A stretch of DNA of 35,213 nucleotides from Candidatus Chryseopegocella kryptomonas (GTDB taxonomy: Bacteria > Bacteroidota > Ignavibacteria > Kryptoniales > Kryptoniaceae): positions 1 to 35,213 of the forward strand of contig NZ_CZVW01000019.1 of assembly GCF_001536065.1 (NCBI RefSeq), written 5' to 3'. Positions 14,256 through 23,263 of the stretch are shown here, one piece after another. How positions within the stretch are numbered: the stretch's first letter is position 1; each line of letters opens with the position of its first letter. The notes below the pieces were generated by a model, which saw nothing but the letters and a program-made list of their open reading frames with translations, had not been told where the DNA came from and searched no databases. The position numbers and the translations under genes were made by a program.

Positions 14256-15379
14256 TTTTTATTTTTCTCAACAAGTTTAACGAAAGCATCAAAAACCGCA
14301 TCAACACTTAACTCACGCATACATTTATTCCCTATTGGACATTCTGTTAAGTTGCAAGCAATACATTCAAGGTCTTCCTTTCTTATCCAGAGATGTTTTT
14401 CGCCATACGGACCTTGTGCATATGGGTTCGTTGGACCGTAAATTCCAAGCGTTGGTGTCTCAACTGCTGTTGCTATGTGCATTGGACCTGAATCATTGCT
14501 TATCATAAAAGAACAGCGTTTCAAAATTGAAGCAAGTTGCTTTAAATTTGTTTTCGGTGGCAAAATTGGTTTTGTTTTCATCATTGAGGAAATTTTTTTT
14601 GCATCTTCAAGTTCGTTTTTGTTTCCCCACAAAATTAAAATTTTTGCATTGAACTTTTCTGAAATTTTATCGCCAAGTTGAGCAAATTTATCAAGCCCCC
14701 ATCTTTTCGTCTCCCATGTTCCGCTCGGGTTTAAAGCGACGACGATCTTTTCATTTAAATTGTTTTCACGCCAGAATTTTTCAGCAAATTTCTCAGATTC
14801 ATCGGAAAGCGGAATGTAGATTTTTTTATCCACAATCTCAAGTCCGATTGCTCTCAAAGCATCAAGGTTAAATTCAACATTGTGATGAACTTCCAAGCGC
14901 GGTTTTAATTTGATGTTGTAGGCATAACTTCTTCCACGAAAAGCGTAGCCGACGCGAAATTTTGCTCCCGTTATAAAAGTAATCAAAGCAGATCTCGGGT
15001 TGCAGAATAGATCAATCACAAGATTATATTTTCGTTTTCGCAGGTTTAAAAATTTTTTCGGATTATTGTTCTCTCTTTCAAAAATTATGAGTTCATCAAC
15101 GAAAGGATTTCCTTCAATGATTTCTTTTGACGGTGGCTCGGTTAGGAAGTCAATTTTTGCATTTGGAAAATTATGGCGTAAATTTTTTATGACAGGAGTT
15201 GAAAGAAGAACATCGCCGATCGCACGAAGTTTGACGACGAGAACTTTTTCAATTTTTTCGTTTCGTAAATTCAGCAATCTTTTGAGTGCATTTGTTTTTT
15301 GAAAAGTTAAGAATCCGAAGAAACTAATCCAAAAAAACATCGTCAAAAACTTTTGAAAAGTTTTGCGAACCTTGTTCAA
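14252..15379 (-). CDS. Glycosyltransferase family 9 (heptosyltransferase-like)
   Basis: 375 residues, GT-B fold. The N-terminal domain begins VLVVKLRAIGDVLLSTPVIKNL, the signature of ADP-heptose:LPS heptosyltransferases (WaaC/WaaF), and the C-terminal domain has ALNPSGTWETKRWG and NDSGPMHIATAVETPTLGIYGPT, which binds the sugar nucleotide. A Cys-rich segment near the end (CIACNLTECPIGNKCM) is seen in many GT9 enzymes. A 25-residue hydrophobic/basic stretch precedes the catalytic core and may hold the protein at the inner membrane. Together with gmhB it suggests a heptose-containing lipopolysaccharide core. It is divergent from the tricorn-like gene with only 28 bp between starts. Confidence 0.85.
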   Translation of the reverse strand: MNKVRKTFQKFLTMFFWISFFGFLTFQKTNALKRLLNLRNEKIEKVLVVKLRAIGDVLLSTPVIKNLRHNFPNAKIDFLTEPPSKEIIEGNPFVDELIIFERENNNPKKFLNLRKRKYNLVIDLFCNPRSALITFITGAKFRVGYAFRGRSYAYNIKLKPRLEVHHNVEFNLDALRAIGLEIVDKKIYIPLSDESEKFAEKFWRENNLNEKIVVALNPSGTWETKRWGLDKFAQLGDKISEKFNAKILILWGNKNELEDAKKISSMMKTKPILPPKTNLKQLASILKRCSFMISNDSGPMHIATAVETPTLGIYGPTNPYAQGPYGEKHLWIRKEDLECIACNLTECPIGNKCMRELSVDAVFDAFVKLVEKNKN

Positions 15380-15407
15380 AATTTAAAAACAAACAAGGTA
15401 AAGCCCC

Positions 15408-18400
15408 ATGCTCAAACGTATCTTCAACTTTACACTCCTTTTAATTATCTTAACATCTTTTTTACTTGCTCAAAACGAATCACGTCTTTTCAGATTCCCA
15501 GCAATTTACGATTCACAAATTGTCTTCACTTATGCTGGTGATCTTTACACGGTTTCAGCAAATGGTGGCGTAGCCCGAAAACTCACAAGCCACAACGGTT
15601 ATGAGATGTTCCCAAGGTTTTCCCCTGATGGAAAGTATATTGCATTTACGGCTCAATATGATGGAAACACGGAAGTTTATGTAATGCCAGCCGAAGGTGG
15701 CGTTCCAAAGAGATTGACTTATACCGCGACGCTTGAAAGAGACGATGTATCTGACAGAATGGGTCCGAATAACATAGTTATGGGCTGGACCCCTGATGGC
15801 AAATATATAATTTTCCGCTCAAGGATGAGAAGCTGGAACGCTTTTCAAGGAAAACTTTACAAAGTTGGGCTTGATGGTGATATTCCCGAAGAATTACCTC
15901 TGCCGAGGGGTGGTTTTTGCTCGTTTTCACCTGATGGAAAAAAGCTTGCTTACAATCGTGTATTTCGTGAGTTTAGAACTTGGAAAAGATACAGAGGTGG
16001 AATGGCTGATGATATCTGGATTTATGATTTTGAGACAAAGAAAACGGAAAACATAACAAATAATCCCGCATCAGATATCATCCCAATGTGGTATGGGGAT
16101 AAAATTTATTTCCTCTCCGATAGGGACGAGAACAAGAGAATGAATCTTTATGTGTATGATCTTAAAACGAAACAGACGAGAAAGCTTACAAACTTTAAAG
16201 ATTATGACATCAAATTCCCGTCAATTGGTAAAAATGCGATTGTTTTTGAGTATGCGGGATACATTTACAAGTTTGATTTGAAAACTGAAAAAGTTGAGAA
16301 AGTTCCGATCATAATTGCTGATGATATGGTGACAGGTCGTGGCGGTATAATCAAAGTTGCTGACTTTATAACTGATTATGATATTTCGCCCGATGGAAAA
16401 AGAGCATTGTTTGTTGCGCGTGGCGATATATTCACTGTTCCAGCAAAAGAGGGACAAACGAGAAATCTAACTCAGACATCAGGAGTTCACGAACGCGATG
16501 CTGTTTGGTCGCCAGATGGAAAATATATTGCTTTTATTTCGGATAAAACGGGAGAAGACGAAATTTATATCATACCGCAGGATGGAAGCGCAGAACCAAT
16601 TCAAATAACATCAGGAGAAGATACATACAAATATCAACTTGTCTGGTCACCGGATGGAAAGAAAATTATGTGGTCGGATAGAAAATTAAGGTTGAGATAT
16701 GTTGATATTCAGACGAAGAAAATTAAAGATGTCGCAAAGTCAAATGTCTGGGAAATAAGACAGTATTCGTGGTCTCCAGATGGGAAATGGATAGCTTATG
16801 TTAAGCCAGAGGAAGAGGGACTTTCAAAAATTTATCTTTATTCGGTTGAAAAGGACGAATCTTATGAGGTCACGGATGGATGGTATGCTTCTTATTATCC
16901 AATTTTTAGTTCCGATGGTAAGTATTTGATTTTTGTTTCGGATAGAGATTTTAATCCAATTTACGGGAGGACGGAGTTTAATCATGTTTATCAAGATATG
17001 GCGAGGATTTATTTGATAACGCTTTCAAAATCTGTTGAATCGCCATTTAAGCCACAAAGCGATGAGGTTAGCGTGAGTGAGGAAAAAACAGAACCACCCA
17101 AAGATGTAAAGGAATCAACAGATGCAAAAGCACAAAAACCTGCGCAAGAGAAAAAGCAAGTAAATGTTGTGATTGACCTTGATGGAATAAAAGATAGAAT
17201 TGTTGGTTTGCCTATAACTCCGTCAAATTATACACGCATAGGCTATGCTGATGGTAAAGTTTATTACATAAGAAGGGGATTGAAAGATGAGAAACCGATG
17301 CTTTATATGTATGATTTGAAAGAGAAGAAAGAAACAGAGCTTGGGCAGTTTAATGACTTTATCATATCCTTTGACGGGAAAAAGATGCTTGTCGTGAGGG
17401 AGAAAACTTATGCAATTATTGATCTTCCAAAAGCGAAGATAGATTTGAAAGAAACATTAAATCTTGCGGGTCTTGAGGTCAATCTTGACAGAAAAGCAGA
17501 GTGGAAGCAAATTTTTGATGAATGTTGGAGACAAATGCGCGAGTTTTTCTATGATCCGAACCTTCACGGGGTTGATTGGGCTGAGGTGAAGAAAAAGTAC
17601 GAAGTTTTGCTTCCTTATGTAAATCATCGTGCGGATTTGACTTACATAATTGGAGAGATGATAGGTGAGCTAAACGCTGGACATACTTATGTTGGTGGTG
17701 GAGACCTGCCGAAGATTGAGAAAACGCAGGTTGGTTTGCTTGGTGCTGAACTTGAGAGAGATAAAAAATCAGGCTATTACAGAATAAAGAAAATCTTGAA
17801 AGGTGAAAATTGGGATAAAAATCTTCGTTCGCCTTTGACAGAGCTTGGTGTAAATGTAAAAGAAGGTGATTACATTCTTGCGGTGAATGGAAAATCTGTT
17901 AAGGAAGTTAACAATATATACGAATTGCTTGTAAACACGGTCGGGAAACAGGTTAAACTTCGTGTCAATTCACAGCCGAAAGAGGAAGGAAGCAGAGAGG
18001 TGACGGTTGTCCCAATAGGTGATGAAACGCGGCTTTATTACTACAATTGGGTTCAAAACAACATTGAAAAAGTTAACAAAGCCACAAACGGTCAAGTCGG
18101 CTATATTCACATCCCCGATATGGGAGTTATGGGATTAAATGAATTTGTCAAGCATTTTTATCCGCAACTTAATAAGAAGGCATTGATAATTGATGTCAGA
18201 GGGAATGGCGGTGGGAATGTTTCGCCGATGATAATTGAAAGGTTGAGAAGAGAAATTGCAATGGTAAGCATTTCAAGATATACAATTCCAACGCCAAACC
18301 CAAGAGATATGCATCTTGGACCGAAAATCTGCATAATTGATGAATTTTCTGCTTCTGATGGAGATATTTTCCCGTATAGATTTAAAAAGTATGGGCTTGG

Positions 18401-18692
18401 AAAACTTGTCGGAAAAAGAACATGGGGCGGTGTAATAGGAATAAGAGGAACGCTTCCGCTTGTTGATGGAGGTTATTTAAACAAACCAGAGTTTGCAGTT
18501 TATGGCGCAGAAGGAGAGGGCTGGATTATTGAAGGTTATGGCGTTGAACCAGATGTCTATGTTGATAACGATCCAGCCAAAGAATATGCTGGCATAGATG
18601 AGCAATTGAATAAAGCAATTGAGTTGATACTTGAAGAATTGAAGACAAAGGAAAAGAAACTCCCGCCTGTCCCACCATATCCGAAGAAGTAA
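15408..18692 (+). CDS. Tricorn-type S41 protease with TolB-like propeller and PDZ
   Basis: 1094 residues, close to archaeal tricorn. A signal peptide (LLLIILTSFLLAQ) shows that this one is exported, unlike the cytosolic archaeal enzyme. Residues about 25-560 hold repeated WSPDGKYIAF/FSPDGKKLAY blades of two beta-propellers. A Lys/Glu/Pro-rich linker (about 545-585) follows. Residues about 690-1075 hold the C1 helical, PDZ (GVNVKEGDYILAVNGKSV) and C2 domains. Likely active-site residues are His759 (GHTYVGG) and Ser983-Asp984 (FSASDGD), with a Gly-rich RGNGGG oxyanion loop before them. Role: processive degradation of peptides in the periplasm. It is a single-gene unit with its own terminator. 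Confidence 0.9.
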   Translation: MLKRIFNFTLLLIILTSFLLAQNESRLFRFPAIYDSQIVFTYAGDLYTVSANGGVARKLTSHNGYEMFPRFSPDGKYIAFTAQYDGNTEVYVMPAEGGVPKRLTYTATLERDDVSDRMGPNNIVMGWTPDGKYIIFRSRMRSWNAFQGKLYKVGLDGDIPEELPLPRGGFCSFSPDGKKLAYNRVFREFRTWKRYRGGMADDIWIYDFETKKTENITNNPASDIIPMWYGDKIYFLSDRDENKRMNLYVYDLKTKQTRKLTNFKDYDIKFPSIGKNAIVFEYAGYIYKFDLKTEKVEKVPIIIADDMVTGRGGIIKVADFITDYDISPDGKRALFVARGDIFTVPAKEGQTRNLTQTSGVHERDAVWSPDGKYIAFISDKTGEDEIYIIPQDGSAEPIQITSGEDTYKYQLVWSPDGKKIMWSDRKLRLRYVDIQTKKIKDVAKSNVWEIRQYSWSPDGKWIAYVKPEEEGLSKIYLYSVEKDESYEVTDGWYASYYPIFSSDGKYLIFVSDRDFNPIYGRTEFNHVYQDMARIYLITLSKSVESPFKPQSDEVSVSEEKTEPPKDVKESTDAKAQKPAQEKKQVNVVIDLDGIKDRIVGLPITPSNYTRIGYADGKVYYIRRGLKDEKPMLYMYDLKEKKETELGQFNDFIISFDGKKMLVVREKTYAIIDLPKAKIDLKETLNLAGLEVNLDRKAEWKQIFDECWRQMREFFYDPNLHGVDWAEVKKKYEVLLPYVNHRADLTYIIGEMIGELNAGHTYVGGGDLPKIEKTQVGLLGAELERDKKSGYYRIKKILKGENWDKNLRSPLTELGVNVKEGDYILAVNGKSVKEVNNIYELLVNTVGKQVKLRVNSQPKEEGSREVTVVPIGDETRLYYYNWVQNNIEKVNKATNGQVGYIHIPDMGVMGLNEFVKHFYPQLNKKALIIDVRGNGGGNVSPMIIERLRREIAMVSISRYTIPTPNPRDMHLGPKICIIDEFSASDGDIFPYRFKKYGLGKLVGKRTWGGVIGIRGTLPLVDGGYLNKPEFAVYGAEGEGWIIEGYGVEPDVYVDNDPAKEYAGIDEQLNKAIELILEELKTKEKKLPPVPPYPKK

Positions 18693-18699
18693 GAAAATC

Positions 18700-18728
18700 A
18701 AGGGCGAGCTTTAGCTCGCCCTTTTCGT
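18700..18728 (+). terminator. Rho-independent terminator of tricorn-like gene
   Basis: Stem AAGGGCGAGC (18700-18709) pairs with GCTCGCCCTT (18714-18723) around a TTTA loop and runs into TTTTCGTTT, 7 bp past the stop. Confidence 0.9.
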
Positions 18729-18756
18729 TTAATTGGGGTTAATCTTCAAATAAAAT

Positions 18757-18785
18757 TTGACAATTTTGTCTGAATTTGCTATATT
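18757..18785 (+). promoter_or_regulatory. Sigma-70 promoter of octaheme cytochrome gene
   Basis: Perfect TTGACA at 18757-18762, 17-bp spacer, TATATT at 18780-18785. Transcription should start near 18792, 27 bases before the ATG; CGGAG lies 9 bases upstream of that ATG. Confidence 0.8.
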
Positions 18786-18818
18786 TTTAATGCATTAAAA
18801 ACAAATCGGAGCTTTATC

Positions 18819-20147
18819 ATGAGGACTGCATTTAAATTATCAACACTCCTTATTTTCCCCGCCTTGGTGGTTATCTCGCTTGTTATCTTTTATCCCCGGG
18901 CAAGTAAAGCAATTAACAATTCTGAGGAATGTTTGAATTGTCATGTTTCAAAAGGGATAACCGCAAGCGCTATAAGAGATTGGAAGTTGAGCAAGCATTT
19001 TGAAGCTGGCGTTGCTTGTGCAGATTGTCATATTCCGGTGAAGGAAGCGGTAAAGGAAATACACGAGTCGAAAAGCAATTGTGAAGATAAAAGGGTGAGA
19101 CGACTTGTCTCTCCAAGAAATTGTGCACAATGTCATGAGGATAAAGTCAATGAATTTGAGCGTGGCAAACACGCCCTTGCATGGGTTGCGATGATGGCGA
19201 TGCCTACAACGAAGGATCAACCGAGCGTCTTGATAGAGGGAGAAAAGGGATGCGGTGGTTGCCACAGAATCGGTCGTGATGAAGGTAAATGCGACGCCTG
19301 TCATACAAGACACAGGTTTTCAACAATTGAAGCTCGCAAGCCCGAAGCTTGCATGACATGCCATATGGGCTTTGATCATCCGCAGTGGGAGATGTGGAGC
19401 ACTTCAAAACACGGGACAATTTACTTTACAGAAGGGAAAAACTGGGACTTCAGCAAACCATTGAAAGATTGGTATAAAGAACCATACAAAGCCGATCCTT
19501 CAACTCCACGAGCTCCAGTCTGTCAAACTTGCCATATGCCCAACGGTGATCACGGTGTAAAAACAGCGTGGGGATTTCTTGCTTTAAGAGTTGCTGAAAA
19601 AGACCCAGAATGGGCAAAGTTAAGAAATACAATAATGAGAGGTCTTGGAGTGCTTGATGAAAAAGGTAATTTCACTGAAAGAGTCAAAATCGTTGAAGCA
19701 GGTAAAGTTGTAAGATTGACAGCTGAAGAATGGCAAGCTGAGAGAGATAGAATGTTAAAAGTTTGTTCGCAATGTCATAGCCCAAGTTATGCAAAAGAGC
19801 AACTTGACAAAGCGGATGAAGTTATAAAAGAATCGGATAAATTAATGGCTGAAGCAATTGAAATCGTTGAATCACTTTACAAAGATGGAATTATTGAAAG
19901 ACCAAAAGATTATCCTCTTCACACTGATCTGTTGAGATTTTATGAAGTTCGTCATCCGATTGAGCAAAAACTTTATGTTATGTTCCTTGAACATAGAATG
20001 AGAAGTTTTCAGGGTGCATTTCATATGAATCCGGACTATCAGCATTGGTATGGATGGGCGGAGATGAAGCGAGACCTTGCTGAGATAAAGCACGAAGCCG
20101 AAATGTTAAGGAAACAGTTTGCGCAGGCAAAGCAAAAGAAGAAATAA
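18819..20147 (+). CDS. Octaheme c-type cytochrome, hydroxylamine oxidoreductase family
   Basis: 442 residues with an N-terminal membrane/signal segment (residues 8-26, then PRASKA) directing it to the periplasm. There are exactly eight CxxCH sites: Cys38, 67, 102, 145, 158, 178, 235 and 316, each followed by the expected His. The spacing and the C-terminal helical segment GAFHMNPDYQHWYGW fit the HAO-like octaheme family (hydroxylamine or hydrazine oxidation, or nitrite reduction in the epsilon-type). It is shorter than nitrifier HAO. I cannot tell from the sequence alone which C-terminal Tyr, if any, would crosslink the catalytic heme, so direction of catalysis is open. No quinol-oxidising NapC/NrfH-like or cytochrome c554-like gene adjoins it. 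It is monocistronic, between its own promoter and terminator. Confidence 0.88.
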   Translation: MRTAFKLSTLLIFPALVVISLVIFYPRASKAINNSEECLNCHVSKGITASAIRDWKLSKHFEAGVACADCHIPVKEAVKEIHESKSNCEDKRVRRLVSPRNCAQCHEDKVNEFERGKHALAWVAMMAMPTTKDQPSVLIEGEKGCGGCHRIGRDEGKCDACHTRHRFSTIEARKPEACMTCHMGFDHPQWEMWSTSKHGTIYFTEGKNWDFSKPLKDWYKEPYKADPSTPRAPVCQTCHMPNGDHGVKTAWGFLALRVAEKDPEWAKLRNTIMRGLGVLDEKGNFTERVKIVEAGKVVRLTAEEWQAERDRMLKVCSQCHSPSYAKEQLDKADEVIKESDKLMAEAIEIVESLYKDGIIERPKDYPLHTDLLRFYEVRHPIEQKLYVMFLEHRMRSFQGAFHMNPDYQHWYGWAEMKRDLAEIKHEAEMLRKQFAQAKQKKK

Positions 20148-20170
20148 ATTTTAATCTTTGAGTTTAGTTC

Positions 20171-20203
20171 AGCCCCGGTTTTTGCCGGGGCTTTTTTGTT
20201 TTT
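20171..20203 (+). terminator. Rho-independent terminator of octaheme cytochrome gene
   Basis: Stem AGCCCCGG (20171-20178) and CCGGGGCT (20185-20192) with a six-base loop, then TTTTTGTTTTTGG. Confidence 0.9.
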
Positions 20204-20247
20204 GGATTTTTGATGTTTATATTTTTCAAAAAAAATTTTTGCAAAAA

Positions 20248-20754
20248 ATGAAGACGAAAAAATCAAATAAATCTGCAAATGTCAGATTTTTAAAGTTTGA
20301 TGATTACAGGTGGAGCGGAGTTGAAGTTAAAAAATATAAAGATGAAAACAACACTTGGCTTGATGTTTGCAGGCAAGTGATAGCGGGAAAGTATGGTGAG
20401 AAAACAAAATTTCATTTGAGATATTTTGAAATTGCGCCCGGTGGTTATTCAACGCTTGAAAAACACAAGCACGAGCATGTCGTTATATGTGTCCGCGGTA
20501 AGGGGAAAGCAATCGCTGGAGATGAAGTTTATGAGATGAATTTTATGGATGTGCTTTATATTGGCTCAAATGTTGTTCATCAATTTGTGAATGATTCAAA
20601 TGAGCCATTTGGTTTTTTCTGCATCGTTGATGCTAAAAGGGATAAGCCGAAATTGCTTACAAAGAAAGAAATTCTTGAACTGTTAAAAAATGAAAAGTTA
20701 AGCAAATTCATTCGCGTTCCTGAAACATATCCGACATTGAAACAAGCAACTTAA
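20248..20754 (+). CDS. Cupin-domain protein
   Basis: 168 residues from the ATG at 20248. The frame is open to 20158 but that stretch is the upstream terminator and would encode an unlikely Phe/Trp-rich leader. The single cupin barrel is clear: PGGYSTLEKHKHEHVVICVRGKG (metal ligands His, His, His and the following strand Glu/Val) and then the second motif around VLYIGSNVVHQFVNDSNEPFGFFCIVD with one more His. A mononuclear metal site is therefore expected; the substrate is unknown. The C-terminal 40 residues are charged and helical. A possible promoter (TTGTTT, 16 bp, TATATT) overlaps the tail of the preceding terminator. It could be an auxiliary or sensory protein rather than an enzyme. Confidence 0.75.
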   Translation: MKTKKSNKSANVRFLKFDDYRWSGVEVKKYKDENNTWLDVCRQVIAGKYGEKTKFHLRYFEIAPGGYSTLEKHKHEHVVICVRGKGKAIAGDEVYEMNFMDVLYIGSNVVHQFVNDSNEPFGFFCIVDAKRDKPKLLTKKEILELLKNEKLSKFIRVPETYPTLKQAT

Positions 20755-20821
20755 ATTTTTTCTTTCCGCTCAAAGTTTTAAATTTTATTTGAAAGACAAA
20801 ACAAAGATAAAATCACGCCAA

Positions 20822-23263
20822 ATGCAAAAACTCAAATTAAAAAAGAAATTCAACGAACTTAAACCTGAGGAACTTCGCTGGGAGTGTCCACTGGAGCAAC
20901 TTCAATTTGAGACGACACAGGATGTTGAACCTCTTGAAGATATAATTGGGCAGGAGAGGGCTTTAAAAGCGTTGAAACTTGGGACAGAACTTTTTGCTCC
21001 CGGATATAACATTTTCGTTTGTGGTTTAACTGGCACTGGGAGAATGACGACGATAAAGCATATTTTGAAGCAAATTTCTCCCAAAGCACCGCAAGCGCCG
21101 GATAGATGTTATGTTTATAATTTCAAAAACCCGGATGAACCACGGCTTCTTGAATTTCCACGCGGACAAGCGATAATGTTCAAGCGAAATATGGAAGCGA
21201 TGATTTTTTATTTGAAGCAAAAAATTCCAAGAACGCTTGAAGATGAAAAATACATTGAAGCTAAAAACAAAATCATTGAGAAATACCAGCGTAAGGAACA
21301 GGAATTGTTCAGAGAATTTCAAAAAAGGGTAGAAAAGGAGAGATTTGCGATTATAAATATGCAAGTTGAAAATGTTGTCAAGCCGAGCATTGTCCCGATA
21401 GTTGAGGGAAAACCCATCCCGATAGAACAATTAGTAAATCTTGCGAAGGCGGGAAAAATTTCGGAAGAGGAAGTTAAAGAGATTGAGCAAAAATATCTTG
21501 AACTTCAAGCACAGATGCAGGAGATCTTCAAGAAAGAAATGATCCTTGCGAGGGAGCTTTCAAGGGAACTTGAAGAACTTGAGCGCGAAGCTGTTAAGTC
21601 AATAGTTGATGGCATAATTGATGAGATAAAAGAGCAATTTCAAATTCCAAAGGTTCACGAATATCTTGACGAGGTTAGAAAACACATCTTGAATAATCTT
21701 AACATTTTCAAAGCAACTCAGGAACAGGCGAAGCCACCATTTCCATTTTTTGAACAACGTGAAGATGTTGACCCATTTCTTCCATATCGTGTAAATGTAA
21801 TTCTTGATAATTCCGAGCAAGAGGGTGTCCCTGTGATAATTGAAACAACGCCGACATTTTCAAATATATTTGGGACAATAGAAAAGGTTTATGATTCGCG
21901 TGGCTTTTGGAGAACTGATTTCACAAAGATAAAAGCGGGTTCAATTTTAAAAGCAGACGGTGGTTATCTCGTTTTAAACGCAAGAGATGCCCTGAGTGAA
22001 CCAGGCGTTTGGAAAGCTTTAAAAAGAACCTTGATTTATAGAAAACTTGAAATTCAGCCGATAGATGTTTTCTTCCAGATTAGCTCAATTTCTTTGAAAC
22101 CTGAGCCAATTGAGATAAACACAAAAGTTATAATGCTCGGTGATCCGGAAATTTACTATTTGCTTTACGAGTATGATGAGGACTTTCAGAAAATTTTCAA
22201 GATCAAGGCAGATTTTGATTTTGAAATGGGTCTTGATAACGAAGCGATAGTTCAATATGCAAGATTTATTCGCAAAATCTGTCGCGATGAAAATTTAAAA
22301 CCATTTGACAAATCAGCGATCGCAAGGGTGATTGAATTTGCAGTAAGGCAGGCTGGAAGAAGGGACAAAATTACGACGAAATTTAGTGTGATTGCGGATT
22401 TAATCCGCGAGGCAAATTATTGGGCTGGGGTTGATGGAAGCGAATATGTTAAGTCGGAACATGTCAAAAGGGCAATTGAGGAAAGTTTTGAGAGAAGGAA
22501 GATGATTGAGGATAAAATTAAAGAGTTGATCGCAAAAGGAATTATACTTGTTGATGTAACTGGTGAAAGAGTCGGTCAAGTTAACGGATTAACAATTTAT
22601 GAAATGGGGGATTACAGGTTTGGAAGACCAGTGAGGATCACTGCAAGCGTTTCAATGGGTAGAGCTGGGATAATTAACATTGAGCGTGAATCAAATTTAA
22701 GTGGACGAATTCACGATAAGGGAGTTTTAATTCTTGCAGGTTACCTTAGGGAAAAATATGCGCAGGATAAACCTTTAACTTTATCAGCGAGCATTTGCTT
22801 TGAGCAATCTTATTCTGGCATTGATGGTGATAGCGCATCTTCAACTGAGCTTTACGCTTTGCTTTCAGCTCTTTCTGGTTTGCCGATAAAGCAGGGGATT
22901 GCTGTCACCGGTTCTGTTAATCAAAAAGGAGATATACAGCCAATTGGTGGTGTAAATGAGAAGATAGAAGGATTTTTTGATGTCTGCAAAGCCAAGGGCT
23001 TAACAGGTGAGCAAGGCGTCATAATACCGAAAAAAAATGTTGAAGATTTGATGTTGAGAGATGATGTTGTTGAAGCTGTTAAAAAGGGGATGTTTCACAT
23101 TTATCCAGTTGAAACGATAGACGAAGGGATTGAGATTTTAACAGGTGTAAAAGCGGGGAGACGGCTTAAAAATGGAGAATTTGAGCCTGGGACTGTAAAT
23201 TATCTGGTTGATAAAAGATTAAGAGAGATTTCAAAAGGTCTTAAGAAATTTACAGGTGATTAA
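20822..23263 (+). CDS. LonC/LonB-like protease with AAA_32 domain
   Basis: 813 residues from the ATG at 20822; a TTG 33 bases upstream is an alternative, and neither has a Shine-Dalgarno sequence. The N-terminal AAA-type region begins DIIGQERALKALKLG, but its P-loop reads CGLTGTGRMTT, with Arg (residue 74) in place of the Walker A Lys. A long coiled-coil insertion (about 130-270) follows. The C-terminal S16 protease domain has the Ser-Lys dyad: Ser671 in DGDSASSTE and Lys714 in GVNEKIEGF, 43 residues apart exactly as in E. coli Lon. The layout fits the LonC/YcbZ-like branch, in which ATP dependence is reduced or absent. Likely role: cytosolic protein quality control. It converges on the ParB-like gene with a 4-bp overlap. 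Confidence 0.85.
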   Translation: MQKLKLKKKFNELKPEELRWECPLEQLQFETTQDVEPLEDIIGQERALKALKLGTELFAPGYNIFVCGLTGTGRMTTIKHILKQISPKAPQAPDRCYVYNFKNPDEPRLLEFPRGQAIMFKRNMEAMIFYLKQKIPRTLEDEKYIEAKNKIIEKYQRKEQELFREFQKRVEKERFAIINMQVENVVKPSIVPIVEGKPIPIEQLVNLAKAGKISEEEVKEIEQKYLELQAQMQEIFKKEMILARELSRELEELEREAVKSIVDGIIDEIKEQFQIPKVHEYLDEVRKHILNNLNIFKATQEQAKPPFPFFEQREDVDPFLPYRVNVILDNSEQEGVPVIIETTPTFSNIFGTIEKVYDSRGFWRTDFTKIKAGSILKADGGYLVLNARDALSEPGVWKALKRTLIYRKLEIQPIDVFFQISSISLKPEPIEINTKVIMLGDPEIYYLLYEYDEDFQKIFKIKADFDFEMGLDNEAIVQYARFIRKICRDENLKPFDKSAIARVIEFAVRQAGRRDKITTKFSVIADLIREANYWAGVDGSEYVKSEHVKRAIEESFERRKMIEDKIKELIAKGIILVDVTGERVGQVNGLTIYEMGDYRFGRPVRITASVSMGRAGIINIERESNLSGRIHDKGVLILAGYLREKYAQDKPLTLSASICFEQSYSGIDGDSASSTELYALLSALSGLPIKQGIAVTGSVNQKGDIQPIGGVNEKIEGFFDVCKAKGLTGEQGVIIPKKNVEDLMLRDDVVEAVKKGMFHIYPVETIDEGIEILTGVKAGRRLKNGEFEPGTVNYLVDKRLREISKGLKKFTGD

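Noticed and set aside
20158-20247. N-terminal extension of the cupin protein
   Set aside because: The bases are the terminator of the preceding gene and the residues look random; the ATG at 20248 begins a normal protein.
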